64,000 bases of DNA, taken from an uncultured Anaerolineales bacterium. GTDB taxonomy: Bacteria; Chloroflexota; Anaerolineae; Anaerolineales; UBA6663. Positions within the stretch are counted from its first letter, which is position 1. Every line of letters begins with the position of its first letter. A program made the position numbers and the translations under genes. The notes under the pieces are model-generated. The model was not told the DNA's origin, made no database searches, and saw only the letters and a program-made list of their open reading frames with translations. This document shows, piece after piece, positions 51,596 through 60,604 of this stretch. Location: contig CALFZO010000162.1 in assembly GCA_937952305.1 (NCBI GenBank), positions 32,268 to 96,267 on the forward strand. The letters are read 5' to 3'.

Positions 51596-54511
51596 TCAGG
51601 CCAGCGCCGGGCTCCAGGCCTCTACCAGCGCGGCCACCGGCAGAGAGATCAGGGTCGTCGTGCGCGTCGTGATCGACAGGCGCCCGCCGCTCACGGTGCC
51701 GAGGCGGCGCAGCGGCAGGCCGCTCAGGGCGGCCTCGAAGGCGGCGCCATCGGCGGGACGGACCTCCGCCAGCAGGCGCCCGTTGGATTCGCTGAACAAC
51801 GCTGTCAGCGGATCGGCGTCGTCCAGCGTCAGGGCCAGGCCCAGCCGCCCGCCGATGCACATCTCGGCGGCGGCCACCGCCAGGCCGCCCTCGCTCAAGT
51901 CGTGGCAGGCGCGCACCCAGCCGGCGCGCATGGCCCGGTGCAGGGCGCGGTAGAGCGCGGGCGCGGTCTCGGCCAGGCCGGGCACCTGGCCAGCCTCGGC
52001 CGCGCCGGCCAGCAGCGCCACCTGTGCGCCGCCGAACTCGGGCCGCGTCTCGCCCAGCAGATAGACCACGTTGCCGGGCTCCTTGAGGTCCATGGTCACG
52101 GCCGCGCCGATGTCCTCGATCAGGCCGATGGCCGAGATCAGCAGCGTCGGCGGGATGGCGTGGCGCTGGCCGTCGGCGCCCCAGTACTCGTTGTTGAGCG
52201 AGTCCTTGCCGGAGACAAAGGGCGTGCCATAGTGCCGGGCGGCGTCGTGGCAGCCGCGCGCCGCCTCCACCAGGCCGCCGAGCGTGGTCGGCCGGGTCGG
52301 GTCGCCCCAGCAGAAGTTGTCGAGCACGGCGATCCGGTCCGGGTCGGCGCCCACCGCCACGGCGTTGCGGATGGCTTCATCCATCACGGCCAGGGCCATG
52401 CGGTACGGGTCGCGTTTGCCGAACTGCGGGTTGAGGCCGTTGGACAAGACGATCCCGCGCCGGCCGGCGGTGCCGAGCGGTTTGAGCACGCAGGCATCGG
52501 ACGGGCCGTCGTTGGCGGCGCCGGTGAGCGGTTTGACCACCGTGCCGCCCTGGACCTCGTGGTCGTAGACGCGGATGACGTCGGCCTTGGACGCAATATT
52601 TGGATGGCACAGGAGCCGGAGCAGCGTGGCGGCGTGATCAGGCGGCAGGCGCTGCGCGAGCACTGAGCGGCCGTCGTCCGGCGCGGGCACCGCGTCTGCC
52701 AGGTGCGCGGTGAGGCGGCGCTGGGGCAGGCCGCCATGCAGGAAGGTGTTGGCCAAATCCAGCACCACGCGCCCGGCTGAGCGCACCAGCAGGCGCCCGC
52801 TGTCCGTGAAGGCGCCGATATCGGTCAGTTCGACATCGTAGGTCGCGCACAGCGCCTCCAGGGCCGGCAACGCCTCGGCGGGCACGGCCAGCACCATGCG
52901 TTCCTGGGCCTCCGACAGCCAGATTTCCCACGGCGCCAGGCCGGGATACTTCAGGCGCACGCGCGTCAGCTCCACGTCGGCGCCCAGGTCGGCGGCCATC
53001 TCGCCGACGGCCGACGACAGTCCGCCCGCGCCGCAATCGGTGATGGCGTGATACCAGCCCTGGTCGCGCGCGCGGGTGACGACCTCGATCAGGCCCTTTT
53101 CGGTGATGGGGTCGCCGATCTGCACGGACGCGCCCGCCACCGTGCCGGTCTGCGCGTCCATGGTCATGGACGAGAACGTTGCGCCGCGCAGGCCGTCGCG
53201 GCCGGTGCGCCCGCCCAGGACGACGATGCGGTCGCCGGCCCGGGCCGCGCGCGGGTGGCGGCCTTTGGGCGCCAGGCCCACGCAGCCGCAGAACACCAGC
53301 GGATTGGCCGTGAAGCCGGCGTCATAGACGATGGCGCCGTTGACGGTCGGCAGGCCGATCTTGTTGCCGTAGTCTTCGATGCCGGCGACGACGCCCGAGC
53401 GGATGCGGCGCGGATGCAGGACACCCTCCGGCAAGGCAGCCGGGTCGGCGTCCTGCGGGCCGAAGCAGAGCACGTCCGTGGCGGCGATGGGTTTGGCCGA
53501 GACCCCGAGCACGTCGCGGATGACGCCGCCGACGCCGGTGTTGGCGCCGCCGAAGGGTTCGATGGCCGACGGGTGGTTGTGCGTCTCGACCTTGAAGGAG
53601 ATCTCGTACTCGTCGTCAAAGTCGAGGATGCCGGCGTTATCCACGAACGCCGAGCGCACCCACGGCGCGCCGATCGCGTCTGTGGCGGCCTTGAGGTAGG
53701 TCTTGAGGAGGCCGTTGATTTCTGCGGGGGTGGCGGGCTGGGGGGTGGAGTCTCGGTCCCGGTCCCCGGTCCCTGGCCGCTGCAGCTCGATTCTGGCTTT
53801 GAACGTTTTGTGAACGCAGTGCTCGCTCCAGGTCTGGGCGATGGTCTCGAACTCGACGTCGGTGGGGTCACGGTCTTCGGCGCGGTAGTAGGCCTGGATT
53901 GCGCGCATCTCGGCCAGGTCGAGCGCGGCGCGGCGTTCGCGCGAGAGCGCCAGCAGGCCGGCTTCGTCCAGGACGCGCAGCGGCAGCGTCGCGGTGTAAT
54001 CGCTGGCGGCGGCCGGCTCCGGGAAGCTGGGCGCGATCGCGCCCAGCGCATACTGCTGGATGACCGGGTTGGCGAGCAGGCGGTGGGCCAGCTGGTGCAG
54101 GTCAGCCTCGTTCAGGCCGCGGCCGTGGACGACAAACCGCTGGCCGGTGGCGGCGCGGGTGACGCCGGTCAGGCCGAGCTCATGCGCGGCGCGCACGATC
54201 TGCTCCGCCACCGGGTCCGTGACGCCGGGGCGCAGGGCCACTTCGATGACGTGGCCGCGTCCGTTCGGCGCGGAGCCGGGGCGCAGGCTGCGCCATTCGG
54301 CCACCTGGGCCACCGGATCACTCAGCAGTTCGCGCTCCAGGCGAAGTTCTTCAGACGCCGACAACACGCCTTCCACAAAATACAGGGCGCTGGCCTGCAG
54401 CTCGGCGACCTGCGTCAGGCCGAGGGCCTGGGCATCGGCGAGCAGGCCGCGCGAGCGCGGGTCGTTCGATTGGCGCGGGCGAACGATCAGGCAATGAATG
54501 GGCAAGGGCAT
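51596..54511 (-). CDS. purL: FGAM synthase, two PurS-like domains fused to PurL
   Basis: 971 residues, far longer than the usual 740 of small PurL. Residues 1-80 and 87-155 look like two PurS-type units (the second reads VIEVALRPGVTDPVAEQIVR and ends LLANPVIQQYAL). The PurL core follows with TWSEHCVHKTFKA, NHPSAIEPFGGANTGVGGVI, GGRTGRDGLRGATFSSM and VSGKDSLNNEYWG. It makes FGAM with PurQ, step 4. Separate purS is not found; the N-terminal units presumably fill its role as the ammonia-channel bridge. It is the first gene of the purine operon. Confidence 0.93.
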   Translation of the reverse strand: MPLPIHCLIVRPRQSNDPRSRGLLADAQALGLTQVAELQASALYFVEGVLSASEELRLERELLSDPVAQVAEWRSLRPGSAPNGRGHVIEVALRPGVTDPVAEQIVRAAHELGLTGVTRAATGQRFVVHGRGLNEADLHQLAHRLLANPVIQQYALGAIAPSFPEPAAASDYTATLPLRVLDEAGLLALSRERRAALDLAEMRAIQAYYRAEDRDPTDVEFETIAQTWSEHCVHKTFKARIELQRPGTGDRDRDSTPQPATPAEINGLLKTYLKAATDAIGAPWVRSAFVDNAGILDFDDEYEISFKVETHNHPSAIEPFGGANTGVGGVIRDVLGVSAKPIAATDVLCFGPQDADPAALPEGVLHPRRIRSGVVAGIEDYGNKIGLPTVNGAIVYDAGFTANPLVFCGCVGLAPKGRHPRAARAGDRIVVLGGRTGRDGLRGATFSSMTMDAQTGTVAGASVQIGDPITEKGLIEVVTRARDQGWYHAITDCGAGGLSSAVGEMAADLGADVELTRVRLKYPGLAPWEIWLSEAQERMVLAVPAEALPALEALCATYDVELTDIGAFTDSGRLLVRSAGRVVLDLANTFLHGGLPQRRLTAHLADAVPAPDDGRSVLAQRLPPDHAATLLRLLCHPNIASKADVIRVYDHEVQGGTVVKPLTGAANDGPSDACVLKPLGTAGRRGIVLSNGLNPQFGKRDPYRMALAVMDEAIRNAVAVGADPDRIAVLDNFCWGDPTRPTTLGGLVEAARGCHDAARHYGTPFVSGKDSLNNEYWGADGQRHAIPPTLLISAIGLIEDIGAAVTMDLKEPGNVVYLLGETRPEFGGAQVALLAGAAEAGQVPGLAETAPALYRALHRAMRAGWVRACHDLSEGGLAVAAAEMCIGGRLGLALTLDDADPLTALFSESNGRLLAEVRPADGAAFEAALSGLPLRRLGTVSGGRLSITTRTTTLISLPVAALVEAWSPALA

Positions 54512-54853
54512 AGGGCAGAACCGGAGTCCTGGCCGACAAGCCGTGTGGGGTTGAGAGTCTCGCTTGAACCGCTAGGTGTGCTAAGGCGATTCTAGGGGAG
54601 GGCGCACAGGCGCGCAAGAGGGCGCCCGCCAGACAAAATGGACGAAAACGCGCGGGCTTTTTCGGAGACGTCACCGAAGCCCCAGTGGCTCAGGCCGGGC
54701 TGGATTCCGGCTCCCCACTTCGCTGCGCTTCAAGGGCCAGGGTGCGCTGGAATGACGTCGACGTGTCGCCGACGAGAACTCGTCAGGGGGCCAATGACCC
54801 CCCCAAAAGTGCGGGGGTCTCCCCGGCGAATCCTGGCCCCGCCGGCGGGCGCC
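54512..54853. other. Intergenic region with a REP-like stretch and GC hairpins
   Basis: 342 bases without a gene, the presumed promoter region of the purine operon. GCTGGATTCCGGC at about 54698 and GCTGGAATGACG at about 54747 form the imperfect inverted pair seen in widespread bacterial intergenic repeats. GACGAG and CTCGTC (54771-54784) form a tight palindrome. GGGGG 54786-54790 can pair with CCCCC 54798-54802, and the alternative GACCCCC 54796-54802 can pair with GGGGGTC 54813-54819. The latter may end transcription of the GNAT gene. No clear -35/-10 pair for purL was found. Confidence 0.5.
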
Positions 54854-55306
54854 CTACGGGGTCTGCGCCAGATCGACCCGCTCCATCCAGCGCTCCGGCG
54901 CCCGCAGCGGCGTGAAGCCGCCAAACCGCCGGTAGAGCTCATGGGCGTCGCGCGTGGCCAGCAGCATCCGGCGCAGGCCCTGCAGGTCCGGATGGGCGAC
55001 GATGACTTCCACCAGCCACTTGGCCAGGCCGCGGCCGCGCTGCGACTCCAGGATGAAGACGTCGCAGAGCCAGGCGAAGGTGGCGCAGTCGGTGACGACG
55101 CGCGCGAAGCCCACCTGCTGATCGCCGGCGTACACGCCGAAGCACAGCGAGTTGGCGATGGAGGTCTCCACCAGTGCCCGCGAGCGACCGAGCGCCCAGT
55201 AGGCGCGCTCGCTCAGAAAGGCGTGGATCAGGTCGACGTCGAGGCGGGCCTTGTCGGTGCTGATTGTGTAGCCGTCGCGCTGCTGGTCCGGGGAGGTCTG
55301 GCTCAT
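54854..55306 (-). CDS. GNAT-family N-acetyltransferase
   Basis: 150 residues from ATG 55306. The acetyl-CoA site is LCDVFILESQRGRGLAKWLV, with the Q/RxxGxG/A pattern; LYRRFGGFTPL ends the fold. The substrate is not evident. It is coupled by ATGA to another GNAT gene, and to the cyclase upstream, making a three-gene operon. Confidence 0.9.
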   Translation of the reverse strand: MSQTSPDQQRDGYTISTDKARLDVDLIHAFLSERAYWALGRSRALVETSIANSLCFGVYAGDQQVGFARVVTDCATFAWLCDVFILESQRGRGLAKWLVEVIVAHPDLQGLRRMLLATRDAHELYRRFGGFTPLRAPERWMERVDLAQTP

Positions 55307-55794
55307 AAATCCACCTGCATAACGAGGGCGCCGGCATGGCCGCCGACGACGCGAAAGCCGAAGCGTTGATACAGGCGTAGCGCCGGGTTGTCCGGCGCCA
55401 CGCTGAGCGAGACGCCGCGCCAGCGCGCCCGCGCGGTGGTCAGGGCGGCGGCCAGCAAGCGCGTGCCCAGACCCTGGCCGCGCTGGCCGGGCAGGACGGC
55501 GATGGACAGCTCCGGGATGTCCGCGGCCACAAAGCCGTAGCCGCGCCCGTCGTCTGGCCACAGGCGCAGCCAGACCGCGCCCAGCGGCCCGGCCCGGCCG
55601 GGCGCCTCGGCCGCGAAGCCGCTATCGCCGTCCCGGCCCCAGCCGGCCGCGTAGCGCGCAATCTCCGGCAGATCCACGATGGCGGGAGCGAGCGGCGGCT
55701 GGCCGGGGGGCAGGAAGATGGCGTGGTAAAGCAGGGCGCAGACCACGGGGCCGTCGGCGGCGGTCAGGGGACGGAGCACGGCTGCGGCGCTCAT
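55303..55794 (-). CDS. GNAT-family N-acetyltransferase
   Basis: 163 residues from ATG 55794. AcCoA binding is at ELSIAVLPGQRGQGLGTRLL, and LSVAPDNPALRLYQRFGFRVV is the usual C-terminal motif. The N-terminal part has FLPPGQPPLAPAIVDLPEIA. The substrate is unknown. It overlaps both the second GNAT and the cyclase by ATGA; longer upstream frames are shadows. Confidence 0.9.
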   Translation of the reverse strand: MSAAAVLRPLTAADGPVVCALLYHAIFLPPGQPPLAPAIVDLPEIARYAAGWGRDGDSGFAAEAPGRAGPLGAVWLRLWPDDGRGYGFVAADIPELSIAVLPGQRGQGLGTRLLAAALTTARARWRGVSLSVAPDNPALRLYQRFGFRVVGGHAGALVMQVDL

Positions 55795-57392
55795 TCCAGC
55801 GCATACACCTGGGTCAACTGTGATTTGCCTTTGAGGGCCACCGGCGGCATGGCGCGGGCCGGGAAATCCGCGCCGGCCGCGGCCCAGGCCTCGGCGCTGA
55901 CCAGGATGTCGGTATCCCAGTCCTTGTTCAGCCCGTCGATCCGCGAGGCCACATTGACGGTGTCGCCGATGACCGTGAACTCCATGCGCGCTGGGCTGCC
56001 GACGTTGCCGGCCAGCATGTCGCCGCAGTGGAGGCCGATACCGATCTGAAGCGGCGGCTGGCCCTGGGCGGCCTGCGCCTGGTTGAACTCGGCCAGGGCG
56101 GCGCGCATGGCCAGGGCCGCCTGCACGGCGCGGCGGGCGTGGTCGGTCTGCGGCACCGGCGCGCCGAAGACGGCCAGCAGGCTGTCGCCGCCGAACTTGT
56201 TGATCCAGCCGCCGTGCGCGTGCAGCACCGGCTCCACGGCCGCGAAGTAGCGGTTGAGCAGGTCCACCACGGCTTCGGGCGGGAGCTGCTCGGAGATGGT
56301 GGTGAAGCCGCGGATGTCGGCGAAGAGCAGCGTGGCCGTGACGACCTGGCCACCCAGGCGCACGCCGCGCTTCATGACTTCCTCGGCCAGCGCCGGCGCC
56401 AGGTAGCGCCCAATCGCATCGCGCAGGCGCTCCCGCTCGTGCAGGCCGTCCGTCATCAAGTTGAAGCCTTCGAACAACTCGGCGAACTCGTCGGTGGTGG
56501 TGACGGCCAGGTGTGCGTCCAGCTGGCCGTCCTGGACCTTGCGCATCGCGGCCACGATCTCGTCGGCCGAGCGCGTCACGCCGCGCGCCATCACCACCGC
56601 CAGGATCACCATGACGCCGATGCTGAGCGCCACGACGATGGCCACCCACACTTGCAGCGGCCACATGATCTGGGCGACGTCGGTCTGGGTCAGGCCGGCC
56701 GCCCGGCCGACGCTGGTCAGCGTCTCCTGGGCGCGCACCAGCGTGGTCACGCCCAGGATGGCGAGCGGCGCCAGCACCGCGAAGAGCGACACAAGCAGGA
56801 GCTTGCGGCGCATGCCCATGGCGATCAGGCGGCTGCGCTGGGCTGGTGGGAGCGGGCCGGCGGTCTGCCAGAGCCAGGGCAGGATCGGGCGCACCGCCGA
56901 CTGAGCCGCGAAGTACTCGAACAGGGCGTGCCCGGTGGACACGAGGATGGCGATCAGGGCCAGATTGATGTACTGGCTGAGGCGCAGTCCGAAGGCGAAG
57001 AAGCTGTTGGCGGCCAGCACCAGGGCCGTGATCGCGCCCAGGAAGAGTGGCAGGTGGATGGTGAGCACGCGCCGGCCGGTGAGGTAGGAGAGGTTGAGCG
57101 CCTGCACCACCGCCGCCGCTGGGGAGGCGGCCGGGTCGCCGGCCAGCGCCGCCAGGATCGGGGCGAGATGCTGGTTGAGGACGCGGACGTCCAGGGCGAT
57201 GGTGGGCACGAAGGCCAGGGGCACCAGCCCGAAGAAGAGCGTGAGAGTCTGGGCCGGCGTCAAGTCCAGCCCGAACGCGAAGAGCAGGGCGCCGGCGGCC
57301 AGGGCCAATCCGGTGCCGACGATGTAATTCCGCCTCAGGCGGCGCTGGAGCGCTGAGGCTGACAGGGGCGGCGCGGCGGTGGAGGTATTCAT
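55791..57392 (-). CDS. Membrane class III adenylate/guanylate cyclase with HAMP
   Basis: 533 residues from ATG 57392. About five to six membrane spans fill residues 20-290, followed by a HAMP-like linker (SADEIVAAMRKVQDGQLDAH). The cyclase domain (about 335-530) has the metal Asp in LLFADIRGFTTISE, and the second in WINKFGGDSLLAVFG, plus FTVIGDTVNVASRIDGLNKD. The purine-specifying Lys in the N half is NKFGGD. It should make cAMP, or possibly cGMP, in response to an unknown signal. Two acetyltransferases are co-expressed. Confidence 0.9.
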   Translation of the reverse strand: MNTSTAAPPLSASALQRRLRRNYIVGTGLALAAGALLFAFGLDLTPAQTLTLFFGLVPLAFVPTIALDVRVLNQHLAPILAALAGDPAASPAAAVVQALNLSYLTGRRVLTIHLPLFLGAITALVLAANSFFAFGLRLSQYINLALIAILVSTGHALFEYFAAQSAVRPILPWLWQTAGPLPPAQRSRLIAMGMRRKLLLVSLFAVLAPLAILGVTTLVRAQETLTSVGRAAGLTQTDVAQIMWPLQVWVAIVVALSIGVMVILAVVMARGVTRSADEIVAAMRKVQDGQLDAHLAVTTTDEFAELFEGFNLMTDGLHERERLRDAIGRYLAPALAEEVMKRGVRLGGQVVTATLLFADIRGFTTISEQLPPEAVVDLLNRYFAAVEPVLHAHGGWINKFGGDSLLAVFGAPVPQTDHARRAVQAALAMRAALAEFNQAQAAQGQPPLQIGIGLHCGDMLAGNVGSPARMEFTVIGDTVNVASRIDGLNKDWDTDILVSAEAWAAAGADFPARAMPPVALKGKSQLTQVYALE

Positions 57393-57457
57393 CGGCGCAA
57401 GTACCCCAATCTTACCGTGAAGCCGCGCCCCGCTGGAATTTTCTAACTTAATGAGAC

Positions 57458-58510
57458 TCAGGGCCGTGTCTGAGCCGCCAACGGAGGCGGGTCCGCCGGT
57501 CCGGCGGTCAGCCAGAGCAGCGCCGTCATGATAATGGCCGAGGTCAGACACCAGGCGCAGGTCGCGCCGATGACAAACGGCTCCAGGAAAGTCAGATAAA
57601 TCGAGAACAGGGTTCCGCCAGCGGCCAGGCCGAAGCGGGCCAAGCCGGCTAGATCGGCCAGCCGGCCACGGTCAACGGCGCTGATCAACGTGGCGGCCAG
57701 GAGCGCCAGGTAACCGGCCACGCCGAGCACGCCGATCGGGATCAGTCCGAACAACCGGGCGTAGGCGCTTCGCTGGACGGTGTTGCAGTCGCCAATCGGC
57801 CCGCAGACAGCGGTCACCTGGGCGGTTTCCACGTAGGCTAAATAGCCGGCTACCGCCAGACCGAGGAGGCATAACCCCACGATGACGGTTTCCCGCCAGA
57901 CTGGGCGCGCTCCCGGGACAGGGAGGCGGCGCCGCACCAGGAGATACCCGGCTATGACCACCATCCCAGACAGAACCACGAGCGCCAGTGTGTTGCCGAC
58001 CGGATCACGCGCTAATCGATCCAGCCCACCCCCTTCGGCCGCGGTTGGCCCCGCTGCTTCTGGAGCCGGGATGGGCGACGGCTGCGCGGCGGCGATGGCG
58101 GCGACCAGGCCGGGGATCGCGGGCCAATCCACGCCGCCCTCGGCCAACAAAGCCTCGACCAAGCCCGGCAGTCGTTCGGGGATCTCCACTGAGCCTACGA
58201 GCACCGTCTCCCCGATGACCAGTGTGGGCACACCCAGCCGCTCATCTGGAATTTGATACTGCTCAACGGCCGCCTGATATAGAGCCTGCCCATCCGGGGT
58301 GGAGGTATCCACGCCCAGAATCTGGAGGCGCTCGCCATAGCTCTCCAACAACGGGATCAGGTCTTCGGTGATGACCTTGTGGCAGTGGGGGCAGGTGGGT
58401 GAATAGAACAACACAGCCCGAGCCGCCGCGGTCTCGGTCGGGAGCGCCCGGCCGAATGGCCAGCTCCAGCCGGCGATCATCAACCCGAAACCAATCAGCC
58501 ACCATTTCAT
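57458..58510 (-). CDS. Thioredoxin-VKOR fusion for disulfide formation
   Basis: 350 residues, AGGAGG 7 bases before the ATG. An N-terminal signal anchor precedes a thioredoxin-like domain (about 28-125) with active site CPHC in LFYSPTCPHCHKVITEDL. After a Pro/Ala linker and a membrane span, a VKOR domain (about 210-345) carries the Cys loop AVCGPIGDCNTV, the SAYARLFGLIPIGVLGVAGY motif and the active CxxC in GATCAWCL. VKOR oxidises the thioredoxin partner and passes electrons to quinone. Most bacterial fusions have VKOR first and thioredoxin last; here the order is reversed. Confidence 0.88.
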   Translation of the reverse strand: MKWWLIGFGLMIAGWSWPFGRALPTETAAARAVLFYSPTCPHCHKVITEDLIPLLESYGERLQILGVDTSTPDGQALYQAAVEQYQIPDERLGVPTLVIGETVLVGSVEIPERLPGLVEALLAEGGVDWPAIPGLVAAIAAAQPSPIPAPEAAGPTAAEGGGLDRLARDPVGNTLALVVLSGMVVIAGYLLVRRRLPVPGARPVWRETVIVGLCLLGLAVAGYLAYVETAQVTAVCGPIGDCNTVQRSAYARLFGLIPIGVLGVAGYLALLAATLISAVDRGRLADLAGLARFGLAAGGTLFSIYLTFLEPFVIGATCAWCLTSAIIMTALLWLTAGPADPPPLAAQTRP

Positions 58511-58746
58511 CGCGAACCCTCCTGATTACTCCAGACGGCGCGTCTTCACGATGTTCGAGCCCGTTATTTTTTCTGCTGTGCCCGGCTGAATTGGCGCCCG
58601 CCACAGGGGCATGCTCGGTCCGAGCCTCATCCCATTGGCGCTCGCACCGATCAGCCACTGGGAGATCGGTTTGCAGAGTTCCCTCGCCGTTGGGGCGTGG
58701 TCCGTCGGCTGCGCGCCGCGTCGGGATAGCGCGCCGGTGCGGCGCT

Positions 58747-59019
58747 CTAGGACTGCACGCCGTAACGTTCCACACGCTGCGCCCGTCCGCTGGCGGCGAG
58801 TTCTGCCAGCGTCTCGTCCACCTGGCCGGGTGCTCGCCGCTTCAGCGTGCGCCGGAGCTCAACTTCACTCAGCCGGTGGCGGGTGATGATGCCGACGATC
58901 GCGTCGATCACGTTTGAGCCGCCCAGAACGAAGGCGCCGCCGGCCGGGAAGACCAGGCGGGCGCTGTCACCCAAGATGGCCTGCGCGCGCCGCCGGACGA
59001 CGACGGCCGGCGGCTGCAT
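58747..59019 (-). CDS. Small possible winged-helix protein
   Basis: 90 residues from ATG 59019. The second half, NVIDAIVGIITRHRLSEVEL followed by LRRTLKRRAPGQVDETLAEL and ASGRAQRVERYG, has the helix spacing and basic wing of a winged helix. No family is recognised and no ribosome-binding site is evident, so this is tentative. Flanking gaps of about 190-240 bases hold no other clear gene. Confidence 0.5.
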   Translation of the reverse strand: MQPPAVVVRRRAQAILGDSARLVFPAGGAFVLGGSNVIDAIVGIITRHRLSEVELRRTLKRRAPGQVDETLAELAASGRAQRVERYGVQS

Positions 59020-59207
59020 CCAGGTCTCGGCTGGCGGCCGGGTGGCAGGTTGCGATGTACCGCGTCGGGCCGGACGCGGCGCAGGACAGCGGCGATCTTC
59101 CGCAGAGCCGGCGGTGTGTCATTCAGACCATGCCTCCGCCTCGGCGCCCCAGCCGCGCCGCGGATCGGCGTTCCTGCTCGCCTTCCCAGCGATCCGCTAA
59201 GGCTGGG

Positions 59208-59630
59208 TCAGTGTCGCCGTTCAGGGCGATCCACGAGCCGCTGGTTGAGAAAGGCGGTAATCGCCTCATCTATCACCCGGACATCGGTCACGATCGGCTG
59301 GATTCCACGCGCTGCCAGGTTCTCGTACGCGCCGGCGCCCATGCCGCCGCCCACCACAACCTGACAGTCCGCAACGACCTCGGCCATTCGGGTGTGACGG
59401 CCCTGAGCACCAGGCCCGCGCCCATGCTCAGACCCGCGTTCGTGGACGTGGACGGGCACGCCCTGCTCATGATCGTGGGCCTCACCCGCGAACTGTGCGT
59501 GGCCGGGCTTCTCGCGCCGCTCGCGCTCGACAATCTGCCCGTCCTCAAGCGTAACGACTAGGTAGTACCGCGCCCGCCCAAAGTGCTGGCTGACTGTGCG
59601 CTCATCATCCGTGACAAAAGCGATCCGCAT
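59208..59630 (-). CDS. NifX/dinitrogenase FeMo-cofactor-domain protein
   Basis: 140 residues from ATG 59630, with GGAGAG before it. MRIAFVTDDERTVSQHFGRA and VVVGGGMGAGAYENLAARGI, then PIVTDVRVIDEAITAFLNQ mark PF02579. Residues about 48-80 form a His-rich insertion (AHDHEQGVPVHVHERG) that may bind metal. No nitrogenase gene is present, so it belongs to the broad family of NifX-like metal or cluster carriers. Confidence 0.85.
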   Translation of the reverse strand: MRIAFVTDDERTVSQHFGRARYYLVVTLEDGQIVERERREKPGHAQFAGEAHDHEQGVPVHVHERGSEHGRGPGAQGRHTRMAEVVADCQVVVGGGMGAGAYENLAARGIQPIVTDVRVIDEAITAFLNQRLVDRPERRH

Positions 59631-59649
59631 GCCTCTCTCCTCACTTGGA

Positions 59650-59853
59650 TTACTGCTCGTTTCCAGGGCGCGGCCGGCCAAGGCCGCAACAATAGAACCC
59701 ATAGCCGCCCGTGGCTATCAGCCCTAGAGCGATAAGGCCGAGGGCCGCCAGGCGCCAGGGCTCACGCAGTTGGGCAGGGAAGGTGAAAGCGGGCGGAGAC
59801 GCCGGCGTTGGTTCAGGCCCTGGCGTCGGGTACACGCGTCCGCGGCCCTCCAT
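59650..59853 (-). CDS. Small single-span membrane protein (tentative)
   Basis: 67 residues from ATG 59853 (GTG 59871 is an alternative). A Pro-rich start precedes one membrane span LAALGLIALGLIATGGYGFY, ending CCGLGRPRPGNEQ. It has no recognised domain. It lies 20 bases before the NifX-like gene, which favours a real gene, but no good ribosome-binding site was seen. Confidence 0.4.
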   Translation of the reverse strand: MEGRGRVYPTPGPEPTPASPPAFTFPAQLREPWRLAALGLIALGLIATGGYGFYCCGLGRPRPGNEQ

Positions 59854-59907
59854 CACTGTGTCGCTGGCCACTGCTCGGCCGATGCGGTAGCTCTGTCTCG
59901 GCCTTAT

Positions 59908-60585
59908 TCAGCCGCCGCGAAAGTGACGCTCGGCCGGGCGATCGTGGTCGTCTAGGGGATACAGCACGAGCACAGCCTGCGCGCGGACCGCGTCGGCGTT
60001 TTGCCAGCGGTGGGGCAGGTGGGCTTCGAATAGCAAGCTGTCCCCCGGCTCCAGCAGGTAGGACTGGGAATCGACCGTGTAGGCGATGCGCCCAGACAAG
60101 CAATACACGAACTCGTAGCCGGTATGGACAATCGGGTGTGGGCCGCTGTCGGAGTTGGGTTCCAGCATCACCACAAAGGGTTCCACGGCCCGGTCGGTCA
60201 ACCCGGCGCCCAGATCTTCCAGGGTGCCGTGGGCGAACGCCGCGCGCGGGCGCTGGCCGGCCTTGATATACGCCACGCTGTTGGTGGGATAGTCGGTCTC
60301 GAAAAACGCCGTGATCGGGGTTTCCAGCGCCGCCGCCAACTGCTGCAGGGTGCTCACGCTCGGCGATGTCTTGCCATGCTCGATCAGGCTGAGTGTGTTC
60401 AGCGCCAGGCCGCTGCGCTCCGCCAACGCGCGCAGAGAGAGAGCCCGTTCGGTCCGCAAGCGCCGGAGGCGGCGGCCGACCTCTATTTCTGCGGCGGGGG
60501 CGGCCTGGGCAGGCTGCGGCCGTTCCCGCCGCCCGCTCGCCGGCTGGCCTGGTGTCGGGGAGGCTTTCTTCCTATCCGGCATCAT
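59908..60585 (-). CDS. XRE-family regulator with cupin domain
   Basis: 225 residues from ATG 60585, preceded by AGGAGG. Residues about 37-92 are a helix-turn-helix (LSLRALAERSGLALNTLSLI, GKTSPSVSTLQQLAAAL). The C-terminal cupin_2 barrel has GPHPIVHTGYEFVYCLSGRI, LEPGDSLLFEAHLPHRW. Such regulators sense small ligands or metals. It follows the OsmC gene by 19 bases and may control it and its neighbours. Confidence 0.9.
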   Translation of the reverse strand: MMPDRKKASPTPGQPASGRRERPQPAQAAPAAEIEVGRRLRRLRTERALSLRALAERSGLALNTLSLIEHGKTSPSVSTLQQLAAALETPITAFFETDYPTNSVAYIKAGQRPRAAFAHGTLEDLGAGLTDRAVEPFVVMLEPNSDSGPHPIVHTGYEFVYCLSGRIAYTVDSQSYLLEPGDSLLFEAHLPHRWQNADAVRAQAVLVLYPLDDHDRPAERHFRGG

Positions 60586-60604
60586 CGCCTCCTGTCGGCG
60601 GGTG

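Noticed and set aside
59208..59630. Nitrogen fixation locus
   Set aside because: Only a NifX-like domain is present; no nifHDK, nifB or nifEN genes are nearby.
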